Assembly: GCA_026874595.1 (NCBI GenBank)
Contig: CM049310.1
Location: 19,198,058-19,262,057, forward strand
Source: Sipunculus nudus
Taxonomy: Eukaryota; Annelida; Sipuncula; Golfingiida; Sipunculidae
Direction: 5' to 3'
DNA length: 64,000 nucleotides
Under the pieces are notes generated by a model. The model did not search any database. It was given only the letters and a program-made list of their open reading frames with translations, and was not told where the DNA came from. Positions 37,435 to 49,410 of the stretch are shown here, in pieces (positions within the stretch are counted from its first letter, which is position 1; every line of letters starts with the position of its first letter). Made by a program: the position numbers and the translations under genes.

Positions 37435-40400
37435 ATATTTTCTGGTGAGATAAGGTAAATTTGTTCTCTATGCTGGGTGCTCACAGGTGCCTGAACGCAT
37501 CTCACCTGCTCACGGAACAGTCGGTCCACAATCATAGACAGACATGGTGTGAATATGTAACAAGATGCTGCAGCTCAGGTATCAAAACCGTCCACTGCCA
37601 CATAAAAAGGGATATCAGCAGTATGGGAAGATAATGGAATATTCTTTTATACAAGGGACCCGTTGGTCACAGCCCTCAGCTGAATATGCCTATCAGCTGA
37701 ACATGACATAAATTAACCAAATCCTGTTATATAGAAAGATTAATATGTAAATCCTTATGCAACAGCCATTTGGCAATATTATTAATAAGTTTTACAATAT
37801 AAGTACAGGTTCCTTTCTCTTAATTCCAAATACATGCAATTTAACTTGGGAACCTACAATGACTATACATGCTGAGGCAGGTGCATAATTGATTACACGT
37901 TTGTATTAAGACAATAACATATGATGCCTGAGAAGATTAGGGTAAGAATCTAAGTATTTATATATATATATATTATTGAGTGTGTGCATAAATATGAAAA
38001 ATACTTCCTATGAAAGTGATTCCAACTGTCAGAAAGCCATTTACATGAAATGTAAAAATATAAATTATCTATTCAGATGGTCAAGACAAGTTTTAGTTAG
38101 CTTAACATCTGATCCTTACCTTGGGTTTGAGAATAAGTATAAATATACGATACAAATAAAAAAAAGAACTTTAAAACAACACAATAATGTTAAATAATCA
38201 TGTAAATAAAACCTTCGTGAACAAGATGCCCTGTCTACACAGATGAACCTTTGTTTATACTGTAGTCTCACTGGCACATAATGTACATTATCTATGCATG
38301 AAGCATCGCAAGATGAAAGTTTGATGTTATGAAAAAGATGTTTTCTGTATTTTTACTATTAATATTATAAATAATATGCATAAATATATAAATAAGGCAA
38401 AAAACAAGGATGGGCTCTCAGGCATCTATTTGCAGAAATCAGTGTGGGCAGGCGATCTTTTTTTTAACTTTTTATTGTATGTTTCTATAAAAATGTAATA
38501 AGATCAGGGAAAAGCATGATAATAACAATTATTTTTTGCTAAACAGGTAAAAGGACTACATAAGGGAAAAATTATCAAAATTTTATTATTCTATTGTCTT
38601 GCAACTATGTCTCTGCAGCTGGAGCTAACAATTGGTAAGTTTCTATTGAAAATCAAAATAATAATTTTTGATTGGGAGGTTAAAATTGACAGGGCCAGTG
38701 CCTAAGAATCGTAAATTTTTTTGTCCTTATACATTGTTATTATGTACAAGAAATTCTTCTCATCTATGTTCCCTTGGGTCTTTGTCAAATTGTGGGTGTA
38801 CATTAGATATATCACAAAAAAATAAAGGATATACTCTGTGCAAATTACCTTATGATGTACAGATGTCGCAAAATGGCAACCCTGAAAGAGTTTAAAAGTG
38901 AAAACTGCTAAAAAGTAACCCCTTGAATATGAAGCCATCCTCAGTATTTTGACACAGGTCTACTGGGAAATCAGTGATGGTGAGGTAACTGTAACTTGGA
39001 CAGCTCATGAAAAAAGAACCACGTCTGAGACAGAACACAATAAATAACCTGGTCCCGGGACAGGAGATAAAAAGACCATCCAGACTGAGGGAGGCTGACC
39101 CAGGCAGGTGAAAACGACCATGAGGCTACAATCTGTGTTCACCGTCACCTGCCTGTAGATATAAAACCTTTGGTCTTCCTTTCACTGCTGCTTTCTTTAC
39201 CTGCAAAAACCTTCACTTGATGGTCTTTTAAATACAATGGCCATTACTGAAATGGTCACAGAATGAATTTTAGGGGCTCTCTTTATGTGCTTATACACCT
39301 GTAAATGAAAGCAGGGTCTGAACATTTGCTCCAATTTCTGTGGATTTTTTTTTTACTTTAGAAAGTATGAATGGACAAAAATAAAGTAAAACCAGTGGGA
39401 CATATTCATCACACAAAAATCTGAAACTGTCATTAGTTGCTATGGTGATAATAACTATGGTGAAGGTCTACAGTCTGGATTTCAACAAATTTAAGTAATT
39501 TTTATTCTGTTATGTTTTTAGCCTCTGACATGTGAGGTGTGTTTTTCTCCCGTATCTCACACATTGTCAGTTAGGGTAACAATGATCTAAGTTTCTGAAG
39601 CTGTTTAGTTCGATCTTTGGCCAAAAATATCCTGCTAATGACAATTTGGAGAGACAGAAAGATGAGAAGAGAGACCAAAGGCATGTTCCTGTTGATATTC
39701 CAGCATTGCTAAGAACTAACAAATATCTCCTGAAAAAGAAGCTGCAACTAGGTAAAGTCTTTAGATCAGCTGAGCTAAAAACATTTCTTAAACTGAACAT
39801 GATAAAAAATAAGTAAGATGTTTAGAAAACTGGAGTTACAAACACCACGCTACAAAAGAAGAGAGACGTTCAAGACTTAGGAGAGCTAAAAATATGTGCT
39901 TATTAGTTTATCAGTTTTAATACAAAACATGTTTTCTTCAGTCAAATAATAAAGTGAATGTGGTTAATAACAAATGGTTGAAAGCCATATGCAATGTTAT
40001 TTAAGTGCTTAGAGGATGGATATAATTACAATTTTAATCTAAATGTATATTGACATGTTTATGATTAATATTTATCAGTTTCTTTTATTAACCTTTCCTG
40101 TTTGTATCATATGAAAATAATGCTTCAATACCAATGGGAAAACACTCAATATATGCCAAGAACTTCCAAACATACAAAACACCAGTATTTATGCCACTAC
40201 AGTTCTTTCAGCTGGCCCAGTGTACTGTTCTGTCATTACCCACTTTAACTGTGGGACCTGCTTTCTGTCTCAGGAAATCCAGGCCAGGCATTTTGCAACC
40301 AATACCAAGTACCAAAAACGGGGAATTTGCTGATGAATGGGAACTGCAGCACATCACATGAAGTATAAAAAGAGACTTCCCAAAAAAGTGCTTGTTTTTC

Positions 40401-43166
40401 CTTTAAAGAAGAATATGGCACAATTGAGGGAATCAACATCTAAAGAATAAATAAAACATAACAAAGTGCAGGTTACAATCTTGTAAAGCCACCTGATGGT
40501 GCTAGTAGGACCACATTCAGGATTCCTGGGTCCTGTGGGTCCCCCAGAGCTGTGTATTAAGCTCTGCCTCAAGCTTTCCTGCTGTGGACCGTCTACAGGT
40601 CAGTAATCTATTGAGTGTTTAAAGACACCAGAGTCTCTTTCATCAAGATCCACAGTGTCTCCCTGGGATCTCATGGTCCAGGCATGTCGTGACCTCAACA
40701 ATACCCAGAGCCTTGAACAATCACTACTATCAGACCCAGAACAACCACTAATCCTACATCTACACTTGAATCTTCAAACCATCCCTAGGAACAGAAATGT
40801 ATCAGATAAATATGGCAAAGGAAATAAACAGATGGGCAAGTCAGATCATTTCTGTATCAATTTTTTATTTGTATTAGTTTCATGCTGAAGTGAATAGCCA
40901 CTTCATAGGTGGGTTGCAATTATATATTCATTTGTGATTTTTTCTTTTTTTTCACATACAGCAAAATAAAGTATCGTTAGAAAGAATTATAAAAAGTTAA
41001 TATAAAATAGACCACTACAACTGCAGTGTACTCTCCTCATGCAGTGATTATATAAACTGTGGTAGGTTATAGATCTATCACCGTAGGGTAATTCTGAAAA
41101 TGTTATGTTCTAGGTAGTTATATGAAATAACATCTTAATACACATATACACAAGCCTGATCAAAATATATCATTAATTAATGTTGAATCTTAGGTCAGTC
41201 AACCATGTATGAAGTTTGCTGCCCTGAATGCAATTGGAGAACCTCTTATGGTTTGTTAATTAGAAATGGGTTCAACTTCAAGACAGCCTGATTGGCATGT
41301 TGGCAGGTGAACATAATAGTTTGGCATATCTCTAGTTTGACTGTATATTCATTATGTAATAAGTGTTAATTCATCTTCATGGAATAACATGTTGTTGAGA
41401 CATGAAAAGTATTTAAAAGGAAACAACCTGAAGCAAGCAGTTAGTTTTTGGACTTGAAGATTAGAGGAATTTGGATTCATCAAGACCTCAGCTTGGACGG
41501 CCAGTTGCACACAGTTGGAATAACCACAGTCTATGTTGATCCAGTACCTTCAGTTTGTAATTGTTATTTTCTACAGAATCATCTTCAATAAATCAACTTT
41601 GTATACAACATCACTGGGATCTCATTTATTCATTTACAGACCAGCATATACCAAACATCCCGGTGATAGATCTCATCCATTCACCTGCTGCTTTGAGTAG
41701 CAAGATTCTGCAGGTTTCACCATCAGGGATGGCACAGGTAAAAGAGTACATAATCAGACCAATGAGAGACTTGTATCACATTTTGCATCCAACTCCAAGT
41801 TTTATACCAGCAACAACCCGCTCTCATTGGTCCGATTCTTGGCCCTAAGCTTACCCTGGTCTTAAAACCCTGAAAATTTTGTTATACACAGCAGGAGTTA
41901 AAGAGCAGGAGTTCTTGAACGACTGCAGTGTATAACTGCTGTATAAATAGTGTCCTGCTATGGTTCATCTATGATTCTGCTTGTCAACAACTTCAAACAC
42001 CTAGGACAGACAAATTGGTGGTATATACAACATATTTTCCTAACAATTTATTTCCTTTTCTACTCATTTACTTTATGAAATTCACAAAAAAAAAGCAAAA
42101 ATCTATTTCCTGATTTAACGCTAGTACAAGCCCATAGCTTGACTTTGATACATGCTGCTCAAGCTGATATGCTGCTCAATTTCCTATACCTTTTGCTTAT
42201 TCACCTAAACTTTACTATTAAACACTGGTTCTCATCATGGTGCCAACAGCAGCTGGACCTCTTGTTTCTGTTGTGACTGGCTCAGAGGACAGCACATCAT
42301 CTGGTGTTCTTTAGGGATGATCTTTGTTTATAAAGACCCAGGGACACCCAAAAGGTTTGTGTAAATTATCCAGCTGGGACATCATCACAATACCACAGCC
42401 ATATGGTTTAATTTAAGACACTGCCCTCTGGTGGAGGCTGGATTTTACGTGAAGTGTGACCGCCTTGTGTGAAAAGTTCAGCCAGAGGTCAGCAGCTGTG
42501 AGGCTGTGAAGCACACTGGATGACAATTTTACTGTCTTGAAAAGACTTACAAAAAGCTGCACAACTCATAAAGTGAACCATACATACAGAAAAGAAAACT
42601 GCTGCATGTGAAAACATGTTTCTTAAAAATCTTCTTCACCATTTACTTTGTGTGACTCTAAGTGACAACCACAATAGATGTAATGTACAGTTAAATTTAG
42701 CACTATATTTTCATCATCTTCTTATATATAAAATAATTACAGCATGAATTATATAAGGTATGCATAAACTGATATTACATAGTGCAGTTAAATGTGAAAG
42801 CTGCTGCAATAGTAAACCTTCAATATAACAATGGTTTAATCTTTTAAATCTACAATGCAAGAGCATTTGCTTTGAATGTTACTGACAGGTTCAGTGATGG
42901 ACTCATGTAACTTTTATATTCTTTTAGCCACCCACCCAAAAAAGACAACATATATCACAGAAAATAAAACTGCTTTCAGGGAATGAAAAGAACCTTAAAT
43001 TGCATGTATCCATTATTAAAAAAAAACTGCACAAAAAAAAACGCTGAAAGTCAAGTAAAGAAATGAGTTCTTTTGTATCACAGCACGAACCACAGAGTGG
43101 CTGCATTAACCTTTTTTCAGAAAATTTCATTTGCTATAAATCGGCTTTCAAAAACGGAGCAGAGCT
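37435..43166. other. mostly unique AT-rich DNA
   Basis: No supported complete exon. Notable spots are an element-end relic at 37651-37690 (separate entry) and a more GC-rich block at 39000-39190 containing the near-palindrome CCTGGTCCCGGGACAGG. A TCAGCTGAGCTAAAA at 39766-39780 is identical to the right end of element E6 but lacks its partner arm. A TTCTGTCTCAG acceptor at about 40274 is followed by a 19-codon frame ending in TGA. None is strong enough to annotate as a gene. Confidence 0.4.
37651..37690 (+). mobile_element. relic left end of an E6-type element
   Basis: ACAAGGGACCCGTTGGTCAC then AGCCCTCAGCTGA matches the left end of E6 (ACAAGAGACCCATGGGTCAC then TGTGCTCAGCTGA), including a hairpin GACC-cgtt-GGTC. 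No matching right end was located nearby, so only the terminus is supported. Confidence 0.55.
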
Positions 43167-43415
43167 TCAGCCCATATCATCGCTGGTGAAGTGTTTTTGC
43201 CCTTCATCTGTCAGGCACACAAAACCTACCAGTCTGCAGGGTTTTCCCAGGAGTTCCATGCACTGTTCATCATTGTAATGATATTTTAAATATGTATGGT
43301 CAAATGTTGGCCGGGCCTTGTTGTCTGTCTTCAGTGGCTTGTACAGTTCAACCCGGGCCACCAGTATGTGATTAAACACAGAACGAGACCTTTCACATAG
43401 TATCCCAAAGGTACC
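43167..43415 (-). CDS. C-terminal coding exon of an unrecognised protein (minus strand)
   Basis: On the minus strand an acceptor-like ATCTGTAG is followed by an 82-codon open frame that ends in TGA. It reads as ordinary globular protein, with segments such as ERSRSVFNHILVARVELYKP, DNKARPTFDHTYLKYHYNDE and MELLGKPCRLVGFVCLTDEG, and ends HFTSDDMG. The mixture of hydrophobic strands, charged turns and aromatic residues, plus balanced codon use in an AT-rich region, is the best coding signal in this window. The upstream pyrimidine tract is weak. An internal GTAGGT is a possible alternative donor, but sequence beyond it is still protein-like, so I prefer the terminal-exon reading. Upstream exons should lie above 43415. 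The family is not recognised and no function is assigned. Confidence 0.55.
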   Translation of the reverse strand, partial: GTFGILCERSRSVFNHILVARVELYKPLKTDNKARPTFDHTYLKYHYNDEQCMELLGKPCRLVGFVCLTDEGQKHFTSDDMG

Positions 43416-46294
43416 CTACAGATCCCAATAATGGTAAAAAAATTACCACTTATATCAGAAAAAGAGACCCTAGGGTCTTGGAGCTCAAATTAAATTATAC
43501 GCTGTGTATAGTGCGAAAAGTGTGTATCAGAAAGGATCAGCTCAACACTAAAATGTACATAACTGGCAAAGAAAATATTGTTCTAATGTTCACTGTGCAA
43601 ATCCTTAATTTAGTGTGAACAATAAATGCTTTATAATATCCATGATACAGCAGACCCCAAGATGTGGCACACTCTTTAATATTGTACTGTATACAAGGTT
43701 AGCATGGAACAGCAGTGTAGTTACAGTACACCAACCTGTTGATTTGCCACCATGTGCCAATATCCATTAATGTGAGTTTTCAAAATTCTCTGCTTGATGC
43801 TCAGTATCAATCAGAAAAAAATATGCTCATATCTGTGCCTGAACAGGTATTATAAACTGATGGAAAGTTTTTTTAAATTTATTTCTAATGCTAAAGAACT
43901 GTGAGGAAGAGAATTAATTTATATTCTTTTTTTGCAAGTAACTTCTATATCTGAATGAATTACAAGAATGTGTAGCTGAAAAAAAAAGAAGAAACGTTTG
44001 ATAATCCTGGCATATAATTAAATACTGGCGACAGGACCCTGAACTGACTATCCAATAAAATGGAAACAGAGATGCATATTTTATACATGCTCCTCAGGCT
44101 CTGATGAAGCTCTCTGCTTGCTGCTAGATCATGACAAGTTGGCCATTACCATGTATAAAACATTCATGCACTTGTCCAAGAGGTGGCGCTGGTGCAGCAG
44201 TGATTACTCACATGTACATGTTTATCCACATGTGGGACCACCAGCCGGCATTGTGGCCAGGCGGGGACTTGTGGAATGCACCAAGAGACAGTGTGATATA
44301 CATTCTGTCTGGTCAGGAAGGATATGTTTGGGGAGATTGTATGTAGTTAACCATGTGTTAATGGGCGTATACGTTGACTGACACAGTACACTGAACACTC
44401 TGCCCCAGCTGGGTGGCTTCCTGATAATACATGTAGAACTGATCCTTAGTCATTTTATCATCTGCAACACTGGAAGTAATAAAGGCTGGAATATGAACTT
44501 CTGCAGCCTTCCCAAATCATAGGGGGAGCCAGTCAGTATCAAAGTCAACCTTTATATCCTTCAGTACCCTGTTGGGTGTGAGAAGGAATACCACAGGAAT
44601 CTTCATATAACTCTTGTTCTTGCCAGGTTTGGTGCACTTGTGTGGGTCAAAGTAATTTCTTACAAGCAGAAAGCCAGCAAATCATTTCCAGAACACTGGT
44701 AATATTCCTGGATTCTAGACATAACTTATGTCTCCCTGTACCCTCTGTTTTCTATCAAGATCAGTCGCCTTGAAACCAGGTTCATAGAAGATATGATCAA
44801 ATAAGACATTTTTTAAAGACATTTAACAAGTATGGTCAAACCACAAGACCCCTATACTAACCAGATCAAAGTGTCAATGCACAGAATCAGAGTTCTACAT
44901 ACGTCTCCACACTTTTTCTCATCTCCACACTTTTTCTCAAAAAAAAGTTAGAAGTATTTTACATCAAGAATTTAATTTTCAGAAATACGCATGCAAGTTA
45001 ACTGCTTTATATTACAAATGGATGGATTTTAGCATACCTCAAAAGTATCTGTATTGCTCTTAGCCTTTTATTTCAATGTGCCACTTTGCATATTTTCATC
45101 TAACATTTATTAGTATCACAGAATCTTTCATTTTGAGAAGAATCTTATTACAATTAATAGAAGAACTCATTTTTATATACATAACAGTGCTGATTGTGAT
45201 GTAACATATATTTGACTTGGATGTTTATTTGTAATAAAAAAAAGTATTTACATTTTTCCAAGTAAATTTATAAATTTCTTACAAAAATAACTCAATATAA
45301 CTAGTTATCCAAGACTTTCCAGGCATGCTTCATTGATATTTAGTTCAGGAAAAACTCAGGCCTTGACAGAATTCAAAATATGTCGCTACTACCGTGATAT
45401 AATTATAATGGTTGAATTTCCGCATATTTCAAGTAAAATATGAATACTTGCTATTTTGTGGGTGATGATCAATTTTATAAATATCTCTCTGATAAAATTA
45501 CTACACATGGTGGATCTTCAACTCTCTTATGGGTTAGCCTAGACTACATGGAAGACCCTTGGACTAGAGATCTGTGGTTAATTACAAATAGTCAGAATTC
45601 TGGTTTAGATTTGTTTCCTGGTACAGTTGTGTCACGTATGATAAACCGGAGACGGCTGACCTAACTGCACAGAGAAGCGCCAGTTTTATTCCACATAGAT
45701 GAGTTCTGGTTCTGTGATATGGAAATATGTAACAAATCATGTCAAAGCTTTTCTTGTATTAATACCAGCATTATTTCCAAGCATTCAGAGCAACAAAATA
45801 ATCATTTCACACAAGAAATATAATGTGGCTTGGTTAAATATTTTCTTTGATAAAATCTAGTCCTTCAGTGAATTTAAACAAGAAGATTTGTACTTAAATA
45901 ATTTAATGTAATAAGCACAAAAGAAATATAACACCTACCACCCGTTTCTTTTCAATGACGGTCACACAATCTGAAACAATTATGAAATATGTTAGTTTTT
46001 CTTCATATGACAAACAAAGACACCACATAATAAAGGACAAATAAAAGGCAAGCCTCATGGGGTGAACTTCTCCGTAAATTACATCTTTACTGCTGAGGTA
46101 TCCTGTTAGAAATATTAAACTTAGGTACACCCCCAATAATTTCATAACTAAAGAAATATATGTTAACCAGGAAAAAGCTGATTTAACAAGAGGCCAAAGG
46201 GTGATGGTGCTCAGCTGATGAGCATAATCTGTATACATATTTCCCAATATCAAATGATATTGAGACAATTCAAATCTGAGAGACTGGAAATTAT
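43416..46294. other. unique AT-rich DNA; possible intron of the minus-strand gene
   Basis: No second exon of the minus-strand gene was identified with confidence. A plus-strand frame at 44131-44346 is locally GC-rich but has no splice support. A hydrophobic 121-codon minus-strand frame at 45903-46268 is compatible with chance in AT-rich DNA. Confidence 0.4.
45440..45664 (+). CDS. small open frame with coding-like composition, unrecognised
   Basis: ATG with A at -3 opens a 74-codon frame containing segments such as GDDQFYKYLSDKITTHGGSS and LDYMEDPWTRDLWLITNSQN and ending VVSRMINRRRLT. It has four... at least three Trp and many Asp/Tyr residues, is not low-complexity, and is not part of any repeat seen here. 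There is no clear acceptor or polyadenylation signal beside it. It may be an exon fragment, a decayed coding remnant or chance. Confidence 0.25.
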   Translation: MNTCYFVGDDQFYKYLSDKITTHGGSSTLLWVSLDYMEDPWTRDLWLITNSQNSGLDLFPGTVVSRMINRRRLT

Positions 46295-46640
46295 ACAGGG
46301 TGACATAAAAGCGGACCGAACTGTCTCAATAGTGAAGCTTGCTTTTCTAGTGAAGCGGTTGGAATGCCGGACATGTGTGCCACTGACATGGGTTAGAATA
46401 TCGGATTGGCCCAATGTTTTCCCCTGAACAATTTTTCCTCGTAACAGAAACAATTTTAGTGCTGACTGATGTTGCTGTTGACAATTGTTATGAAGACAAA
46501 TAAATGAGGGGAAAATCCTGGGCCGATCCGGGAGTCAAACCCAGGTCGGTGGCGCACAAGTCCGGTGTACCAACCGCTTCGCTAGAAAAGCAAGCTTCAC
46601 TAGCGAGACAGTTCAGTCTGCTTTTATGTCATCCCGTAAC
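46295..46640. mobile_element. inverted-repeat (foldback) element with tRNA-like arms
   Basis: Two ~150-bp arms face each other around a ~45-bp centre. The left arm starts GGGTGACATAAAAGCGGACC and the right arm, inverted, starts GGGATGACATAAAAGCAGAC. Both continue through GAACTGTCTC, AGTGAAGCTTGCTTTTCTAG and GAAGCGGTTGG. In the inverted right arm, TAGCGAAGCGGTTGG (46584 to 46570) fits a pol III A box, and GGGTTTGACTCCC (46542 to 46530) fits a B box with a CTGGG/CCCGG T-stem, so it resembles the head of a tRNA-derived SINE. The left arm is diverged in its B box. The acceptor stem does not fold, so it is not a functional tRNA gene. It could be two SINEs inserted head to head or a palindromic MITE that captured a tRNA-like sequence. 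Confidence 0.8.
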
Positions 46641-47004
46641 ACAATAAAGCCATGAGGTTAGCAAATAAATTATTAAATTGTTCATTCATCAGGGTGGCAT
46701 ATTCTAAATGAGTATATCTACACTTCAACCATATATATAATACTCATTATAGGTGTTGAGTCTGGGTTTGTTTGCATATTTTAAGGTCATGTCCTTCCTA
46801 TCCATGTAATTGTAGAGTTTTGTTGAATCTAATTATGTAAAAGAGACCTTGTACAAGCTGGATTTTACTGACTGGACTTGTCCTCAACTTCACATATTTG
46901 GGGACTGGATTAATTTTTTCTGGGTCAGATTTTGGTGAATGATGGTTTTTAACAAGCCTCTATTTTTATAAGTAAGGTTTGTCTAAGTGTTCTAGCTGTA
47001 TAAA

Positions 47005-47243
47005 TATATTTTGTCCAGGTCTTTTGTATGATGAGTAAATTTTGTCAATTTTTATTTGTATAATGAGTAAGTTTTGTCCAGGTCTTTTGAATAATGAGTA
47101 ATTTTGTCCAGGTCATTTGTATGATAATTAAGTTTTGTCTAGGTCTTTTGTTGAATACTAAGTTTTATCCAGATTTGTATGATGAGTAAATATTGTAAAG
47201 GTCTTTTGCACGATGAATACATTTTGTCCAGGTCTTCTATTTT
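47005..47243. repeat. ~31-bp decayed minisatellite
   Basis: Seven to eight imperfect copies of TTTTGTCCAGGTCTTTTGTA plus TGATGAGTAA, with the TTTTGTC marker recurring at about 30-37-base steps and one short unit near 47161. Confidence 0.8.
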
Positions 47244-47289
47244 GCCTGGATAAAATCTCCTGTTTTATGAGTGGACATTTTATCTGTAT

Positions 47290-47640
47290 AGCTATATGTG
47301 AGGACTACAAGTGTAACAAAGGGTTCATTCCCCAGCTGATCCTGCAGCAGATTCCCCAGCATCCCCAGAGAAGGTGAGGTGATGCCAATGCTCTACCTGT
47401 CAGCAGGTGTCTATCATCATCCCCATTCCCATCGGTCAAAGAGGCTTCAGCAGCAACAATTCAATTAGCCATTAATGTGAAGCAGCAATCCCTGAGCCTG
47501 TCATTTCCCTGTGGCAGTGTCAACTCCAAAAGGTCTTCAAAGCACAGGGATTTATTCAGGGAGGTTAGTGCACTGCCCTGGGGAGGCACAGTGTGAGTGA
47601 GCCTATAATAGCCCCTTTTCACACACACAAACACAGACAT
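47290..47640. promoter_or_regulatory. possible conserved non-coding block or micro-exon region
   Basis: A balanced, complex ~350-bp block in AT-rich DNA. It contains adjoining AT cores (CAATTCAATTAGCCATTAAT) of the type bound by homeodomain proteins, then GC-balanced sequence. TTCATTCCCCAG followed 38 bases later by AAG/GTGAGG could frame a very short exon (about 47337-47373). Neither reading can be confirmed by eye. Confidence 0.2.
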
Positions 47641-49016
47641 ACACCTGGATACAATATATCCTACTTACTCATCCAGCACCTAAGACTGACCGAGCTTAGC
47701 AGGAACTAGTACACACATTGCACAGCCTCAGGTGCCAATATATATATGCATTTTTTCATATTATCATGTGCATGGTGAAGAGAATGACTGACAAATACTG
47801 TTCACCTTAAACAAATGTTTCAACTAAGAGACAAACATCACTCAATAATAAGACATCAGGCCTCTAATCCAAGACTCCCATCAAGCTCCAGAAGAAATAT
47901 AGGAATTTTATACAAGCACTAGAGGGATAAATTTAGAGTATTTAAAGAGAAAAACCACACAACTGTGTTTTACTTGGTAACTTGTCATGACTCTCAGTTT
48001 GGAATGTGGCATCTAAAAGTCATTATAATGGTTTAGACAGCTGTAATTGTATGACTGCAGTACTTAAATGCACAGTTCTACAAAAGAGATGGTTTTTTTC
48101 AACAATACCAGGCCTTTATAACAATATTTTTTTCAATATTAACAGTTATATTGGAAATATGACTGTGCAATGAAAAAAAAAAATAAAGGAAAAATACAGG
48201 AGATTAAGGCCTAAAGGATCTAAAATATAGGAAATTATAGGAGACAATTATTTCATAATAAAATATAGGAATTCATCTGAAATATAAGAGTTGTTGGAAG
48301 GCCTGCAAATCAGTACTGATCCTCGTACTATATTTCATATTGTTCACACATGTTAAGGCTAAAAACTAGCCAAATTCAAAATGTAACTCTTCTGTACCAC
48401 ACAGCAGGAACGACACAAATATCATTTGGTAAAAATGAAAGTGCAAGTGGTAAACAAAATACCAAGTATTCTCAATTTTCTCTTTGAAACAGGCAAATTG
48501 AGCTACATTTATGATCACCCATAAAACTGTGATGCATGCCACATAATGTGCCTGAACAAAACCTGAGAAACCCTGTCTCTGGAAAATTTTTATGAGATGT
48601 TTCCCTAGGTCAGAATGAATGCTTTCATTAATTTTAGAGGGAATGTGAACCCTTGTGAACATTATACCAAAAGTAGACATATGGACATGAAAACAACAGA
48701 GAAAAATGCAAAGGCTGTAATAATTAAGGCAAACTGATGAATAATTTAGTCTAAAAATTAATCATTAAAAAAATAAAACTGGGAAAGCAGCACATGCATG
48801 TAGGTAATTACAGAATTTAGACTTGAAGCCTTGCCCTAACTTATCCATCATCAATGAGCCTTAACCATCCCAATGATTAAGATTATTTTTTTTCTTCTGC
48901 CTGAATATTGTTAAATTATTATTTGATATGAGAGCTCGATACTTTTAATACTAATAATAAAAAGTTCATTTTTAATTATCAATTATCAAAATTATCTAAT
49001 TATGCATTTAAGTAGA
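47641..49016. other. unique AT-rich DNA, no gene recognised
   Basis: No repeats or supported exons. A 104-codon minus-strand frame at 48366-48680 lacks domain or splice support. Confidence 0.45.
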
Positions 49017-49245
49017 AACAAGGGACCCATGGGTCACTGTGCTCAGCTGAAGTTGACCTTGAAGGTAAAAAATCTAAAATAATATCATTTGGAGATAAAG
49101 TCTTGGAGGAAAAGGTAATATAGGCCATGGCTGGTTGACATGATTGGTTTATATTGATAAGTAAGAAATTGTTTCAAATAATATTTTGTGACCAAACCAT
49201 GCATTTCCTAATGTTAAAATTGAAGCATGTGAGCAGTTTGTGACC
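49017..49245 (+). mobile_element. solo left end of an E6-type element
   Basis: AACAAGGGACCCATGGGTCA at 49017-49036 contains the 12-bp perfect palindrome GACCCATGGGTC and is followed by GCTCAGCTGA. About 225 bp match the left part of E6 (from 49411) in the same orientation with scattered differences, up to GAAGCATGTGAGCAGTTTGTG. Similarity stops there. It is either a truncated copy or the first half of a local duplication. Confidence 0.75.
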
Positions 49246-49334
49246 ATAAGATGAATATTAATACCATGATCATTGGTTGGCTTTTTGATAAACTGTTGAA
49301 AGTTCAGTAGTTTACACATTTGTTAAATTGGACC

Positions 49335-49338
<4 letters not shown>

Positions 49339-49387
<49 letters not shown>
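49339..49387. repeat. (AT)n microsatellite
   Basis: About 48 bases of alternating A and T between the two E6-type left ends. Confidence 0.96.
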
Positions 49388-49388
<1 letters not shown>

Positions 49389-49410
49389 TTAAATTTTTTT
49401 TTTCTATTTT

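Noticed and set aside
39766-39780. TCAGCTGAGCTAAAA identical to the right end of E6.
   Set aside because: The upstream partner arm of the stem-loop and the preceding ACAGACGGAC motif are missing, so a solo element end cannot be distinguished from chance.
46530-46584. Functional tRNA gene on the minus strand.
   Set aside because: A and B boxes and a T-stem are present, but the acceptor stem does not pair and the same segment is duplicated in the opposite arm of an inverted repeat, so it is a tRNA-derived repeat.
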